NCBI GenBank assembly: GCA_016946835.1
Contig: JACVTC010000196.1
Location: 161,546 to 225,545 of the forward strand
Direction of reading: 5' to 3'
Source: Neocallimastix lanati (nom. inval.)
Lineage: Eukaryota > Neocallimastigomycota > Neocallimastigomycetes > Neocallimastigales > Neocallimastigaceae
DNA length: 64,000 nt
The notes beneath the pieces were generated by a model, which had not been told where the DNA came from, made no database searches, and saw nothing but the letters and a program-made list of their open reading frames with translations. Below, piece after piece: positions 23,480 through 35,840 of the stretch (its first letter is position 1; each line of letters begins with the position of its first letter). A program made the position numbers and the translations under genes.

Positions 23480-25481
23480 AATTCAATTAAATGATTTACT
23501 TATGTATGTCATTAATTATATATTTGTTTAATTATTTAATTAACTTTAATTAACTAATCATATGAGCATAAACTATCTAGGAATAAAATTAGCTAAACAT
23601 AAAAATTAATAATATAATAAAATAAATTTAATACGAAATAATTATATTAAATTTTGCCATAATTTTATATACATAACAAAACTCTATGCAAAATGTTTAT
23701 ATATACATTATGAAACCATAAAAATATATAAAAATATATCTATAATTTTATAATATATCTGCTACAAGGCATCTTCAAAGGAGCGTATTCTAAACTTATT
23801 ACCAATTCCTAATAAGATTAGGTAATTAATATGTACATTGAGTACATGTTGGGAAATAGTGAAATTTTTATATCTACACTATAATTTTTTTTGACTGGTC
23901 TACACCTACTAAAATAATAGTCCAAAATTACCAATAAATAACTTATAAAAATGTAATACATGTTATTTTTCTGGTTTCCTCAGCCATACTTTGTCAACCA
24001 AACTTAACTCGCCTTGGATATTTATTTGTGCAGCTTTGTTCCATATTACCTTGTATCTTGTTTATGAGGTCTCTAGGATATGTTTGAGGTTTAAATCTTA
24101 CCATATAAATTATATATGTCCCTTAAGAAAGATTCGATGTCTTGATTGCGATAGTAATTTAATTGAAAAATGTTAAATATATCATCTTGTATTCATCAAG
24201 TATTCTAAGAACTAACATATCCTTTTAGTTTTCCTTGAATATCCATACTCTTTTCTTATTTTTTTTAACTTATAAGTTGGTTATAAATTTTAGTTGTACC
24301 TCTTAGCGGGTTAAATTAGATATTGTAATAATGATATCCTTACAGTTGTATCATATTCTTTATGGCTGACATCTTTATGAGTAGAGTAAAATTTACAAGC
24401 TTTGAGTTAATCCCTTTCGCCTGATTTGCCTAGGATTTAGCAATTAGCAATTGGCGTTTGATAAGGAACTGAAAATTTTAAACGTCAAAATAAATAATAA
24501 TCTCAAACTTCACACTTAAAGAAATATCTGCGTTCGGTGAATGTCATTTCTATTGTTATTAATTCTTTTACTGTAATTAAGTAATTAAGTTCACCCTTGC
24601 TGATAGTCCTAGAATATTAGAAGATCAGATAAAGGGTTTTGTCATCTATTTTTGGTTGCAATACTTCTATTATGACATAATTATTAATTTAACATTCGAC
24701 AAAGAGCTATTTGTATTTATCAGGATAAGATAGTACTGGCAAAAATGTAAGAATTTCCTTTAAATTTCGAAAAGCAGCCAGACTCTCTTCGTTCCATTGG
24801 AAATTTTCTTTCTTAGATTTCATCTTTAATAGAAGTTTGGAAGTCCTGTAAAAGTTTTTTATTAAATTCCTTTAATAATTTTAAAGTAATTAAGTATATT
24901 TTTAGATTTTTACTAAAATTTCTACCATATCTATAGTTGTTATTTTCTTCTTCTGCTACAGCCTTTCCTGGCCAGATTATTCTAATTATCTATTCGTATC
25001 TTTCATTGAATATATTTTTATTATCAGCTTTGATGTTATCATTGTTTCTTAGATATTCAATATTGTTATCTAGTATCTGTTTTTCATTGGTTAACTCATA
25101 GAAAGCTTCACTAATTTAAGGTCTTAATTGCATTATCAGAAATCATTTCTTCTCATAAGTGAGCTGCACAATCCTGCTCAATCTATAAAACTTAACAATG
25201 TATTTATAGTAGTTTCTTAATACATGTTTAAATTATAATACCGCATTTTTTACCTCCTCTTGAGTTCGATCACTTTTAAATTTTTGTTGTAATTTTTTCA
25301 TTAATCTTTGTGACTGCGGATCGTCACTTTGACTAAATATATTTTCCAAATATAAATAAACAAATATAAATAGACCATTACTTTTAATTTAATACTAAAA
25401 GTTCAAATAGATTCTATTACTATTTCTATATAATTACTATCTATTAAATTATTACTTATCATTTAATATATATATATACTA
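23480..25481 (-). pseudogene. Ty3/gypsy gag-RNase H-integrase, internally deleted
   Basis: On the minus strand, gag-like sequence at about 25340-25000 (SQSDDPQSQRLMKKLQQKF, ISEAFYELTNEKQILDNN) passes directly to the RT/RNase H junction at about 24800. There it reads FQWNEESLAAFRNLKEILTF, LPVLSYPDKYK and SKGELNYLITVKELITIEM. Integrase C-terminal sequence follows at about 24110-23970 (RFKPQTYPRDLINKIQ, then VDKVWLRKPEK). Protease, most of RT and most of the integrase core are absent. Stops are common. Together with the flanking LTRs it forms a deleted element of 2.66 kb. Confidence 0.7.
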
Positions 25482-25819
25482 TCGTTTATTTAGTTATATA
25501 GCGATACTTTTTTCAAAAGAAAGTTTAATATAAACTATAATAATAACCAATAAATAATTAAAACCTAATATAAATCAACACCCTCTATTCTAGTCGTTGT
25601 ACGAAACATTAATATTAATATTAAATTAATTACTTTATTATCCTTAAAATATATAGCAATGCATTATTTCACTCTATTAATAATAAGTTAGCTTGGGTTT
25701 ACACTAAGCTGTTTATTTTTTATTTCAGTTAATTTATTTATTTTATATTATATTATTTGATAAAAAAATTTACTTTAATAGTTACTCTACATTTAGGAAA
25801 ATGCGTTAAAACTCCCACA
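25482..25819 (-). repeat. LTR family A copy (5' side of a 2.66-kb element)
   Basis: About 338 bp, starting TGTGGGAGTTTTAACGC on the minus strand and ending near the TTTAGTTATATAGCGATAC block. It has the ACACCCTCTATTCTAGTCG and GGGTTTACACTAA landmarks of the family. Confidence 0.65.
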
Positions 25820-26450
25820 GACATTAAATTATAAATTATATCTTCGATATATCTATGGATCAACTGAAAGCGATATTGGTAGATATAAAATATTATGTTT
25901 CGTACAGAGTATAAAAATTTTTTTTTTGGCTATGAATAAATTTTATTTAGCAATATTTACTTTATTATTTTAATTTGTGTTATTTTACAATTATTAATAC
26001 ATTTAAAGTTTATAAAAATCCATTGAATTTAATCAAACCAATAAATATCTAATTTTGTATATACTTTTTAATACCAAAAAATATCATGTATACACATTCT
26101 TATAAAACCAAATTAAGAAATTTTAATAAATATAATAAATTAAAATTATTGAAATATATATTTAATTTATGTTTTACATTTAAATATCTTTAAATCCTCT
26201 AATTTATCTTGGTATAATTTATAAGCATATAAATTCAACTAAAAATTAGCCATATCAAAATATAAATATATCTTATTTAGTTTTGTATAATTTAGAAACA
26301 TATAAATTTAATTAGACATAAGACATAACAAAAGATTTATATATAAAAGATTGTATAAATTAAATGTAATTATTCATATATAAATTATTATATTTAAATA
26401 AATTTTCATACAAATAAATGAAATATAAATTAATTAAAATATTAAAATTA
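25820..26450. other. AT-rich spacer
   Basis: No reading frame or element motif recognised between the LTR and the copia relic. Confidence 0.45.
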
Positions 26451-27140
26451 AATATTTTTTTTAAAATAAAACCTATAATTTTTTATATTTATTCTTATTT
26501 CTACCTTATATTAAATCGAACTAGGTTCTTTACTTTCGTTAGTCTGTCAACTTGTATACATAAAATTCCTTGTTCAATAATTTTTTAGGTTTTTCCTTAT
26601 AAGATATTTTTACCTTATAATGGTTAGGATTATAGGTAATAATTTCCCCTTAACTCTATAATATTATACTAAACATTTTAATTAATATAAACAAAATCCT
26701 ATCTTAAATGTACCTCTAGAAGAGATGCTCAGTTATTATCATTTTAATATTTCCACAATTGAATTATTAGAATTTGAATACATAATTTCATGTATCAAAT
26801 AAATATATTCTACTATTATGCAATATTTCCAATATTTATGCATTGACAACAGGAACAAGAATATATTTCCAAGAGTTAGATTATACTTTTATCTCATCAA
26901 AAGGAAGTTAGGAAATTGAGTGTGTTTTTCAATTTCCTAACTTTCATTTGATAAAAATGAAAAAGAAGATTCTTATCAATAATAAGTATGTCAGAACATG
27001 AATATTGAATACTCAGTAAGACTGTGATGTTGATACATTTCTGACTATTTGGAAGTGTGATCACTAATATTCCCACATAAAATGGTAAAAACTGAAAATT
27101 AAAACAAAACTGCCATTTTGGACCATTAGGTTTAGACAAT
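26450..27140 (-). pseudogene. Possible copia RNase H fragment
   Basis: A minus-strand segment opens MSKPNGPKWQFCFNFQFL at 27139, resembling the copia RNase H start (S-x-P-x3-H-W then an LRYLKGT-like stretch). It later shows VEYIYLIHEIMYSNSNNS near 26790, where AEY-x-A is expected. No catalytic acidic residue could be placed with confidence and stops interrupt it. Assignment is by motif shape only. Confidence 0.4.
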
Positions 27141-27545
27141 TCATGTTAACGTAGGAGGCCGTGATTTAATTTCCTTTCACGGCATAAAATATAGGTATTG
27201 AATTTTTTTATCCTAAGTTAACATATAATCATAATGACATAAAAAAGGCTTTTCCTTCAGCTGCTTATTCACCCAAACCTGATAATACGATAACATATAA
27301 TCGTTAGTTTTGAAAAAGTCTCCTGTTAATTCCTAAACAATTATGCTGAAAAAATTCAATATACGGATGATTACACCTTATGGAGGATTGAATAGTTTCC
27401 GTTCCGATGCATGTAGTAAATGGAGATATATATAAGAATATATAGGTAAATTAGCTCCGTGTAGACGTGAAGACGTATAACGACGTGTTACGAACGACGA
27501 AACTGCACTGGTATATCATGCATCATCACAATTACAATAATTATT
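27141..27545. other. GC-enriched unassigned segment
   Basis: This stretch has markedly more G/C than its surroundings, with a GCCGTG/CACGGC hairpin at 27158-27183 and several CGACG/CGTCG words near 27470-27510. No protein frame is readable. It may be LTR or leader debris of the adjacent copia relic. Confidence 0.35.
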
Positions 27546-29530
27546 ATTGAAAAATTAATGAAATATTTGTACCTATTATATGTTAGTTAAATTATTCTAT
27601 TTTTTTTATTACCTCTACAATTAGATACATAAAAGAATTACAAATTTTAAAATATTTTCTTATAATTTTAATAAATATTATGTACTATTCAGTAATTATA
27701 AATTTAAATAAATTAAACAATACTAGATTAAATTTGACAAATTTTTTTATTTAAAATATAATAACATAAACAAAATAATCTAAAAATAAACTTAATTAAA
27801 ATTATTACATTTATTTAACTAATATAATAATAATAAATACTGTTAAAACTAACTTTTAATAAAAGTTATTAATTACTATTTATTAAACTAATAAATTATG
27901 TATACAAATTATGTTTTAAATAAAATTAAAATGTTTATCTATTAATAAATATAACAAGCTTAAAATTAAATATAACATATTAAATAATTAATATGTATAA
28001 ATTTAAATAAAATATGATAATTAAATATATATTTTATTTTATAATAAAATAAATATCAAATTATTAATATAATGCTTAGGTTGAATAAGATGAGATATAA
28101 AAATAGTTAACTATAAATTTATTGTATTTATTAATTTATATAAAATGGAAAAAGTTAATAAAAAATACTGTTAAAAATATAAAATACGCATTTGAAAAAA
28201 AATTGATTCATAATAAATTATGTTATAATTAGAAGATTTAAAAAAAATAATAAGCAAAAATGAGATATAAAAATATAAATAATAATTTGAATAAAATTGA
28301 AGAAAATATAATGTATATATATTCAAATAAATAATTTCTTTACTTCTAAGCAAAAAATATAGTAATAATATTTTAAAACTTTAATTATTATAAAATCTTT
28401 ATATATAAGAAAAAATATATTAAATCAATGATATTCACTGGAACTTTAAATTCAATAACAAAAACGAAATCTGTTTTTATTAATGAAATTAATACCTAAC
28501 CAAATTAAGAATTCATTATTTATAAATGATATATACAATACAAAATCATTTATTCATTAAAATAATATTTATTTCTAATATAATATTACATCAGAAACAT
28601 GTAAATAATTTAATACTAATTATATATATAGATAATTTGCTTTATTTATGTTTTCTTTATAACATGAAACTTTATTATATATTTTAATATAAATTTTTAT
28701 TTTTTTGAACTCTCTTCAAAAATTAATATTACTTTTTTTAAATTTAATAATAATTAAGAAATTTATTTTTCATAATCAAAAACTATAAAACACTAATAGT
28801 AATTTTTTATATCAATGTAAATTTATTTTTTTTAAAATATTTAATAAATAATATAATATTCTTTCATATATATATTTTATATTAATAATTTTTTATTTAA
28901 TTTTTATTTTTTTATTTATTTAAATATAGAATTAAACAAAAAAATATTAAAAATGCTAATAAAAATATAAGCTTTTGAGTTATTTAAGTATAATAATTTA
29001 AAAAATATTCAAATTTGGTTTTGAATAATAAAATTTAAATTTGACTTAAAAAAATATATTTGTAATGCATATTAGTAATTATTATTTTTAAAAATAATGT
29101 AATAATAAATACTTATTATTACATATATTATTAGGTTATACGATTAATACATTTCTATAATTTGTATAAAATAAATAAATATTTGTTTTAATATAAAATC
29201 TTTTTATAAATTTCGTATTATTTTATTTATTAAATTTATATAAAAACTAATATTATTTGCATTTATTATTGTTTATATAAATTATTTGAACTTAATTATA
29301 TTTAAATAATATAAATAAAAAACTTTATTTAAATAATATAATTTATATAATAAAATTAAAATGTACTTTAATTTTTACTTAATAAATTTTATTTTAAATT
29401 AAATTATTTTCAATATAATATAATAAATTAAAAAAATAATTATATTTAATATTTTTTTTTTATTATTATTTAATACTTAATACTTATTATATCATAATTA
29501 AAATTATTATTAAAAGTAATTAATAAATAT
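27546..29530. other. AT-rich intergenic stretch
   Basis: No gene, conserved motif or repeat unit was recognised across about 2 kb. A 60-codon minus-strand open frame at 28353 is low-complexity and not supported. Confidence 0.5.
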
Positions 29531-29568
29531 TAAATTTTCTAACAATATATATTTCAGAATTTTATAAA

Positions 29569-30636
29569 ATGGATAACGATATTAAGGAAATAAAACACTA
29601 TATTGAAATAAAAGATTATAATAGTTTGGAGGAATTTTTAGGGGTATTTATGATACCGACAAAAAAATTGCAAAATGAAAATTTTGATATCTTATGTTAC
29701 TCAATCGAATGTGGATGTAATGAAAAAATTATAAACCAAATTTTTGAATGGTGTAACATTAGAGAAGTGGATTATTATTATTTTATAAACAATAAATTAA
29801 TTTCCCCATTACTCAATTCATTTATTTATAAAAATTTTGAAATTATTGAATTTTTAATTAAAAAAGGGGCGAATATCAATCGAAAATATAATAATATGAC
29901 ATTATTAAAATATTTAATTACAAACTAATACTTTAGTAAAGATTTTATTCCAATTTTAGTAAAATATCAATATGTTTTTAGTCGTAATGATTTTAATTTA
30001 CTTTTTCAAAATGATTTTGATTCACTTATATTAACGTTTGAAGAAATTACGTTATTTAATAAGAATATTGAAAATAAGTATAATAATAATTATGATGATG
30101 ATAATAATAATAATAATATTGATAATAAATTAAAAGAAAGAAAGAAAATTATAAAAAAAAATGAAAAAAAGAATGATAAGGAAATAAATAAAAAAGAAAT
30201 AAATGAAAAAGAAAATAAAAACATTTTCAAACATGAAATCAACATTTATTTTATGTGGTATATCTATTATTTTCGAAAAAGGGAATTTAATAAAATTTTA
30301 GAGTTATTTAAATATGAAACATCAGAAGAACATTGTAGAGGATTAAAATTTTTTGATTATCATTTTAATTATTTAGATAAGAAATGTGAAAATGACATAA
30401 AACTTCAATTTTTATATGAAATAATAAATAAGCATGTTAAAATTCCAAAATTTCAACATGAAAATAAAAAAGAATTTATAAACGAAATTCATTTAAGAAA
30501 TCAATTTAATAGAATTTTAATTAGGAAACATGAACTCTATAGCAAATATATTTCAAATAATGATTATAGTCGTATTAAAAAATTTAAAAAAAATAATAAA
30601 TTTTTTTTTAAATATATGCAAAAACCTCCTCAATAA
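29569..30636 (+). pseudogene. Ankyrin-like protein gene with one in-frame stop
   Basis: One frame of 356 codons from MDNDIKEIKHYIEIKDYNSL to the stop at 30634-30636 parallels the intact minus-strand gene at 12916-13947 along its whole length. A single TAA at 29926-29928 interrupts it after residue 119, just after KYNNMTLLKYLITN, where the paralogue has Gly (YLINNGFF). All 235 codons downstream are open and conserved, including WYIYYFRKREFNKILELF, FKYETSEEHCRGLKFFD and the FFKYMQK end. That points to a recent nonsense change, read-through, or a sequence error. A 119-residue truncated product is the default outcome. A branch-point-like TTCTAAC and a TTTCAG acceptor lie just upstream (29537-29558), suggesting an intron in the leader. 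Confidence 0.75.
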
Positions 30637-30639
30637 TTA

Positions 30640-31600
30640 TTAATTAATAATTAAAAAAAATCAAACTCATATAAAAAACTAAATAATAATTTAATTAAAA
30701 TATTTTATTAATAATTTTATATATATAACTTTTTTTTATTAATAGTAAATTTATATTTAATATAATTTTAAAATTTATATATTTATTAATGTTATAGTTT
30801 CTTTTAGTATTATATTCACAAATATAACTTATAATTTTAATATTGTTAATAAGAATCATGTATAATATTTTAATATATATATTTAATAAAGTTATAAATA
30901 TTTAAAAAAATCAAATAAAAATATGAAAAAAATATTTTTATTTTTCTAAAATGATTTGTTATATTTTTTAATATCTATTAATTATTTTTCTAATTATTTA
31001 TAATATTAAAAATAATACCATTTCGCACAAAAATTTTTATTATTTAAATATTACTATAACGTTTTTGTTTATTATTATTAAAAAGAATTGATTATTTATA
31101 ATATTAAACAAAAACTTAATTTACCTAATACCATAAATATATAATTAAAATAAAAATAAAAAAAAATTTTTTTATAAAAGAATTTGATTATTAATAAAAA
31201 AAAATTATTAAAATATAAATTAACTATAATTAAAGTATTATTTATTTATTACTTATAATATAAAAACACAAATATCAACGTGTTAGGGTTAGGAAAAAAA
31301 TTTTTTAAATGAAAAAGTATAAAAAGTTCTAGAAATAGGGTTTTAATCTATAAAAATGAACCATACCATAAAATAATAAATTTATTAAGAAATTTATTTT
31401 GTATTATTGTATGTGTCATTTCTATTTAATATTATATTATATTATTTTGCCGTAATTCCCTGTTATCATCGCCCAAAAATAAATATTAATTTAGGTACAT
31501 AAATAAAATAAATTATTACTAGAAATTCTATAAAATTATTAATTTTTTTACAGAAGGAAAATTATAGAAAATATTACTAATAAATATTTAAAATAAAAAT
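30640..31600. other. AT-rich intergenic stretch
   Basis: No gene recognised. A short TTAGGGTTAGG occurs at 31283-31293, too little to call telomeric. Confidence 0.5.
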
Positions 31601-31714
31601 TTTTTAAAATTGATTGTTGTTAGAGTCAAACAGAGGACTCAGTAGAGGAAACAATAAGAAAAATGGTGTTTAAAAAAAAAAAAAAGAAATAATAAAACAT
31701 TTGTTTATAATAGC

Positions 31715-33684
31715 TTAATGGAAGGAAAAATTCGAGTGTAATAAAAAATTACAGGCCGCGTTTAATAAGTTGAAAAAAAATGCTTATCTTCTCATCAATA
31801 CCAGCTTACTCTGAATGTAACAAAAAGTTCTTTGTCGTATGTGACCCTTATAATTAAGCCATCTGAGAAGTATTATCACAAAAAGAAGACGAAGTGACTC
31901 TTCATCTAATATACTATTACTCAAAGCACTCAGTAAAACAGAAGTTAATTATTCCATAGCATAAAAATAATTGCTAGCCATTAAGAGTGTTATTATTTAA
32001 TTGAGATGCTTTCCTCAAGATTCAAAGCATAAGGTTATCATATAGAGCTACAAGATAAAATTACTGTTTGATTCAAAACCACATTTCTTAACCTATAGGA
32101 AGATTAGATGACCAGAATTATTTGATATATACCTGTATGAAATTGTTTGTTGACCTGTGAAAAAGAATGAGAGAAATTGAGAATATAAAGTGTAAAGAGC
32201 TTGACAAAGATAGCTCTAAGACTAGATCAAGTGGTAATATTTAAAGAAGTTGAGCGAGAAACTAGTTCTTTGGCTTTAGCTACTAAATTCAAAGATGATA
32301 TTAAACAGGCCTATTGGTAGGATAAGCTATCACAAGAAATATTTAAGAATTAAGTATAAGATACAAGAATTAATTATAACAAGAAACCCTGATTATAAGT
32401 TGACAGTTTTCTTTTTAGAAAAGAAAATCCTTAATATTTTATATATCCATGTTATTTAGGAAAACAATAATAATATTAAATCATTACTCGGAATATGCAG
32501 GTCACCTAGAAATCGATAAGACATCAAACTAAGTATCTCGAAACTTTCACTGGCCAAAAATGAGAAAAAATGCTTCAAACTACGTGTAAGTCTGTAAAAC
32601 CGGAGCTAATAAGAAAAATGATATGCATAAAGAAGATGGTACTGAATTACGAATCTAAGTCTCTGAATTACCCTTTTAATAAAATCAATTAGATTTTATA
32701 AACGATTGCAAGTAAAAAGCCAAATTAAGAATTGATGACGGATATACATGGAAGATAAAAAGAATATTATAGTGTATTTTAATAAATTAACCAAAATCGT
32801 TCACCTGATAGAATTCAAACATTTACCAAACACAAAAGAGACTATTGATGCGTTTCTAAAAGGAAATATAGAGATTGTATGGATTCTGTAAGGTGGTAAC
32901 TACCGATCGAGGAATTCTATTTACAATCCAGATATAGAAAGATCTAATAGAGTTCTTCGAGACAGAGATAAGCAATACTACAACCAGTCACCATGAAGCT
33001 ATAGGCCAAGTCGAAAGGAATAATTTCAATGTAGAAACCTATTTAATGTGTTTTATATATATATAAAATGATGATGTGAATGAAGCGAAGAAGAATTCTT
33101 GATATGATATTAGCGGCTTACCGTTTCTTAACATGTATCCGGTATTTCATTTAAAATGCATTAGAGCGTTACTACGTATAATCAAAGATCTTAGTACCAG
33201 CTCCTACTGTAATCAAGTAATAATTCATATTCTAAGTTCAAGAAAACATTAAGGACAGTATTAGTACCTAGTTTCTTACAAGAATGATAAATAAGAATGG
33301 GTAAACGCTGACGTGATTAATGAGAATCATCACTATGCAGAGTTGCTAGAGAATTACCAGGATTTTAGTTATAGCCGGTTTATTGCTAACGTCTTCAATA
33401 ATTAGTAGATTGCTTCTTGGGAGAGGCCTTGTAAAAAATACATGGTCAAATGTTAACTGTTCAATGATATCATTGTGATAACGTAATATATCTTAGAACA
33501 GTTAGAAATTCCTGCTAATCAAATAAGATTTTAGCTTAGTTTTGTACAATAAGCATATAATTATTTTATTATATTTTTATTATTAAATTCTATATTTAGT
33601 TAAATTTATTTTTAGTAAGTTTTATAAAGTATTTTATGTTTAAATAAACCAAAATTGTATCAAATTATTAAAATATTCTATTGT
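31715..33684 (+). pseudogene. Ty3/gypsy RNase H-integrase, chromodomain-like end, degenerate
   Basis: In plus-strand order, the RT/RNase H junction is at about 31720 (WKEKFECNKKLQAAFNKLKK). RNase H is at about 31825-31990 (KFFVVCDPYN, then VLSQKEDEVTLHLIYYYSKH). The integrase zinc region lies near 32485-32640 (HYSEYAGHLEIDKT, FHWPKMRKNASNYV), with one His changed to Tyr-context and the Cys pair partly lost. The core is at about 32740-33045 (LTKIVHLIEFKHLPNTKET, TSHHEAIGQVERNNFNVETY), keeping the catalytic Glu. A tail at about 33270-33385 (YLVSYKND, EWVNADVINENHHYAELLEN) resembles the second half of a chromodomain. Upstream RT core is missing and stops are numerous. Confidence 0.75.
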
Positions 33685-33845
33685 ATATAGTTAACGCACA
33701 AGCGTTATTACTAAAATAAAAATAAAAAATTAAATATAAATATATAATTAATTTGTGAATTGAACTAGTAAAATATTTTAACATTCATGTTTTTATTTTA
33801 AATTTTAAAGTTAATAAAAAATTATTTTAGTGAAACGATTTTTTT
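33685..33845 (+). repeat. Truncated LTR family A start
   Basis: TGTATATAGTTAACGCACAAGC begins at about 33685, directly after the Ty3 3' region, and matches the LTR start of the copies at 7037 and 8788 in reverse orientation. Later LTR landmarks are absent, so the copy appears cut off before the next Ty3 relic begins. Confidence 0.6.
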
Positions 33846-34950
33846 TTATATATATAGTGTAAACATACTGAGTTTCCTTCTTGCTATGTATAAATTTCTA
33901 CCTTCGTTTTCGATAGATTTTATAACTGATCTTCCCTCTACAATGGATTTACTTGTATTATTATCAATCTTGATATGCTCTCTAAAATGGGTCATTTCAT
34001 TCCATTCCTCAATGATCCTTCTTCTAAAGATATTGTTAACGCATTCATAACTCATATATTCAGACTTAATGGATTACTAATTAAAATTCTTTCCTTTAAA
34101 GGTACTTAATTCAATTATAAATTCTAGACTGCTATTTGCAAAACTCACAAAATCTTAATTTAACTTCCTTTTAGCTTTCACTACCAAACCAACAATTTAA
34201 CGGAAATGGTGAACTCCTTTGTATAATTATTCTTTAGATGCTACTCTAAATTTAAGTCTCAAATTGGCATAATTATTTATCTCTTTTTGAAATTTGATAC
34301 AACAATACTATTAAAAAATCAATTAAGTACTAATAAGTACTAATCCTTATATGCAAATTATGGATTAAATTCAAAATATTCACCAACAACCCAAAGCAGT
34401 ACAGATGTTCCTCTAACTGATAAATTCATAAAATATCTTTCAAGATTATTTAATGAAAATTTACAACCAAAAAGAAAAAATCAATAAGAATTTGCAAATA
34501 AACTTCATACTAAAGTTCCAAATTTGAAAGTTGGTGATAAAAAGTGTATCAATAGTTCAATCATAATTCATAGTGGAAATAAAAAATTAAAGCCAAAAAA
34601 GATTGGTTCTTGTAAATTCATTAAGAAAATTTCTTCCATTTTATAAAAGTTGTATTTACTAAAAAATATCAGAATTCATCCTGCAATACATATTTCTGAA
34701 CATGAAAATATTTATGAAAATTACTTTGGAAGAAAAAAAAACTTCTACTAACAGTAATTGTTAGTGATAAAAAAGAATATGAATTGAAAAAATCATATAT
34801 AAAAGAAAACATTATCGAAAAATTCAATATCTTATCAAATAGAAAAGTTATACTTTTCTTAAGCATCTTGGGTATATGAGGCCAATTTAAATTGTTTTAA
34901 ACTTTTAAAAGAATTTAACAAAAATAATTAAAATCAAAATTTTAAAATGA
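33846..34950 (+). pseudogene. Second Ty3 integrase with chromodomain, degenerate
   Basis: FITDLPSTMDLLVLLSIL near 33915 and LICSLKWVISFHS near 33975 mark the integrase core. FHTKVPNLKVGDKK near 34505-34540 marks the linker. A chromodomain follows at about 34680-34890 (HISEHENIYENYFGRKKK, LLTVIVSDKKEYELKK, KRKHYRKIQYLIK), where TAG stands for the conserved Trp of the QYLVKWKGY-like motif. The tail AAGAATTTAACAAAAATAAT is shared with the copy ending near 22945. A 69-codon minus-strand frame here is only a mirror of the integrase. Confidence 0.7.
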
Positions 34951-35389
34951 ATCTTTACTTTATTAATATTAAACTTATATTAATATATCAATAATAATAT
35001 TATAAATATTATATACATTATTAAATATTATTAATATTCATTTATTATTATTATATATTTTATTCATGTAATTATATTAATATCATGGAATTTTATTTTT
35101 AAATTCATTTTATAAAATAATTAATTATTATTTTTATTTTAGTTTAGTTTTAGTATAAGTTATGCCTAACTGTTAGATTCTTCTGGTATCCGAATTCTGA
35201 AAGATGATCATGTAACGAAGTCTTCTGTTAGTTGTAATTGATACATGGTTATATGTTATATATTAATTTATTAATAAATTATTAATAAAATTTAATTTTT
35301 TGAAAATTTCGTAAATCTAATTTTATTATTAATAATTTAATTTTAATATAATATATAAATTAAAATTTAAAAATTATTTTTGTTAAAAC

Positions 35390-35726
35390 TAATTTTAAAA
35401 TAATAAAAATTTCGTTCTTTACTAAGTAAAATCTACTTTTTCCATTTGGGAAATTATTTTTTTGTAATATATAGAGGATACGGAAGCGAAAGAAAAGATT
35501 TTTTATAATAAATTATTTAAAATAATAAAATTTAATATGTTTATTTTTAAGAAAAAATTATATTTTATTTTATTATTATTTTTATTATTTATAAAAAAAT
35601 TAAGTGAATAAACTAATATCAACTAAGTAAGTAAACTAAGTAAGTGAACGGATCTATAAATACTTAAATAAATTATAACTAAGTAAATTAAAAATTATAA
35701 AATAAATAAAATCATAAAAAAGAAAA
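35390..35726 (+). mobile_element. Retroelement leader homologous to 7800-8130
   Basis: AATTTCGTTCTTTACTAAGT near 35408, a GAAAGAAAAGATTTTTTATA block and the following order match the reverse complement of the leader of the gag-only element. The same gag start follows at 35727. Confidence 0.65.
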
Positions 35727-35840
35727 TGGGTAAGAAAAGAAAGTATACGAAAACCAAAGAAAACACTATAAAAAGTACCAAAATTGGTTCATTAAAAGTT
35801 CTGTGAAAAATGTTGTCGTAAATAATTGTCTTACGCCTTC
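35727..35840 (+). pseudogene. Gag N-terminus fragment, paralogue of the one at 7797
   Basis: A 26-residue frame (MGKKRKYTKTKENTIKSTKI then GSLKVL) ends in TGA at 35805-35807. It aligns at nucleotide level with the start of the minus-strand gag at 7797, including a shared stop-like TGA/TAA region and the following TGTTGT. Nothing recognisable of gag follows 35840. Confidence 0.6.

Noticed and set aside
24070-24110. GGTTTAAATCTTACC as a tRNA B box
   Set aside because: No cloverleaf could be drawn around it, and the strand opposite encodes an integrase segment.
31283-31293. TTAGGGTTAGG as an interstitial telomere
   Set aside because: Under two repeat units; chance or an old scar cannot be excluded, and no array is present.
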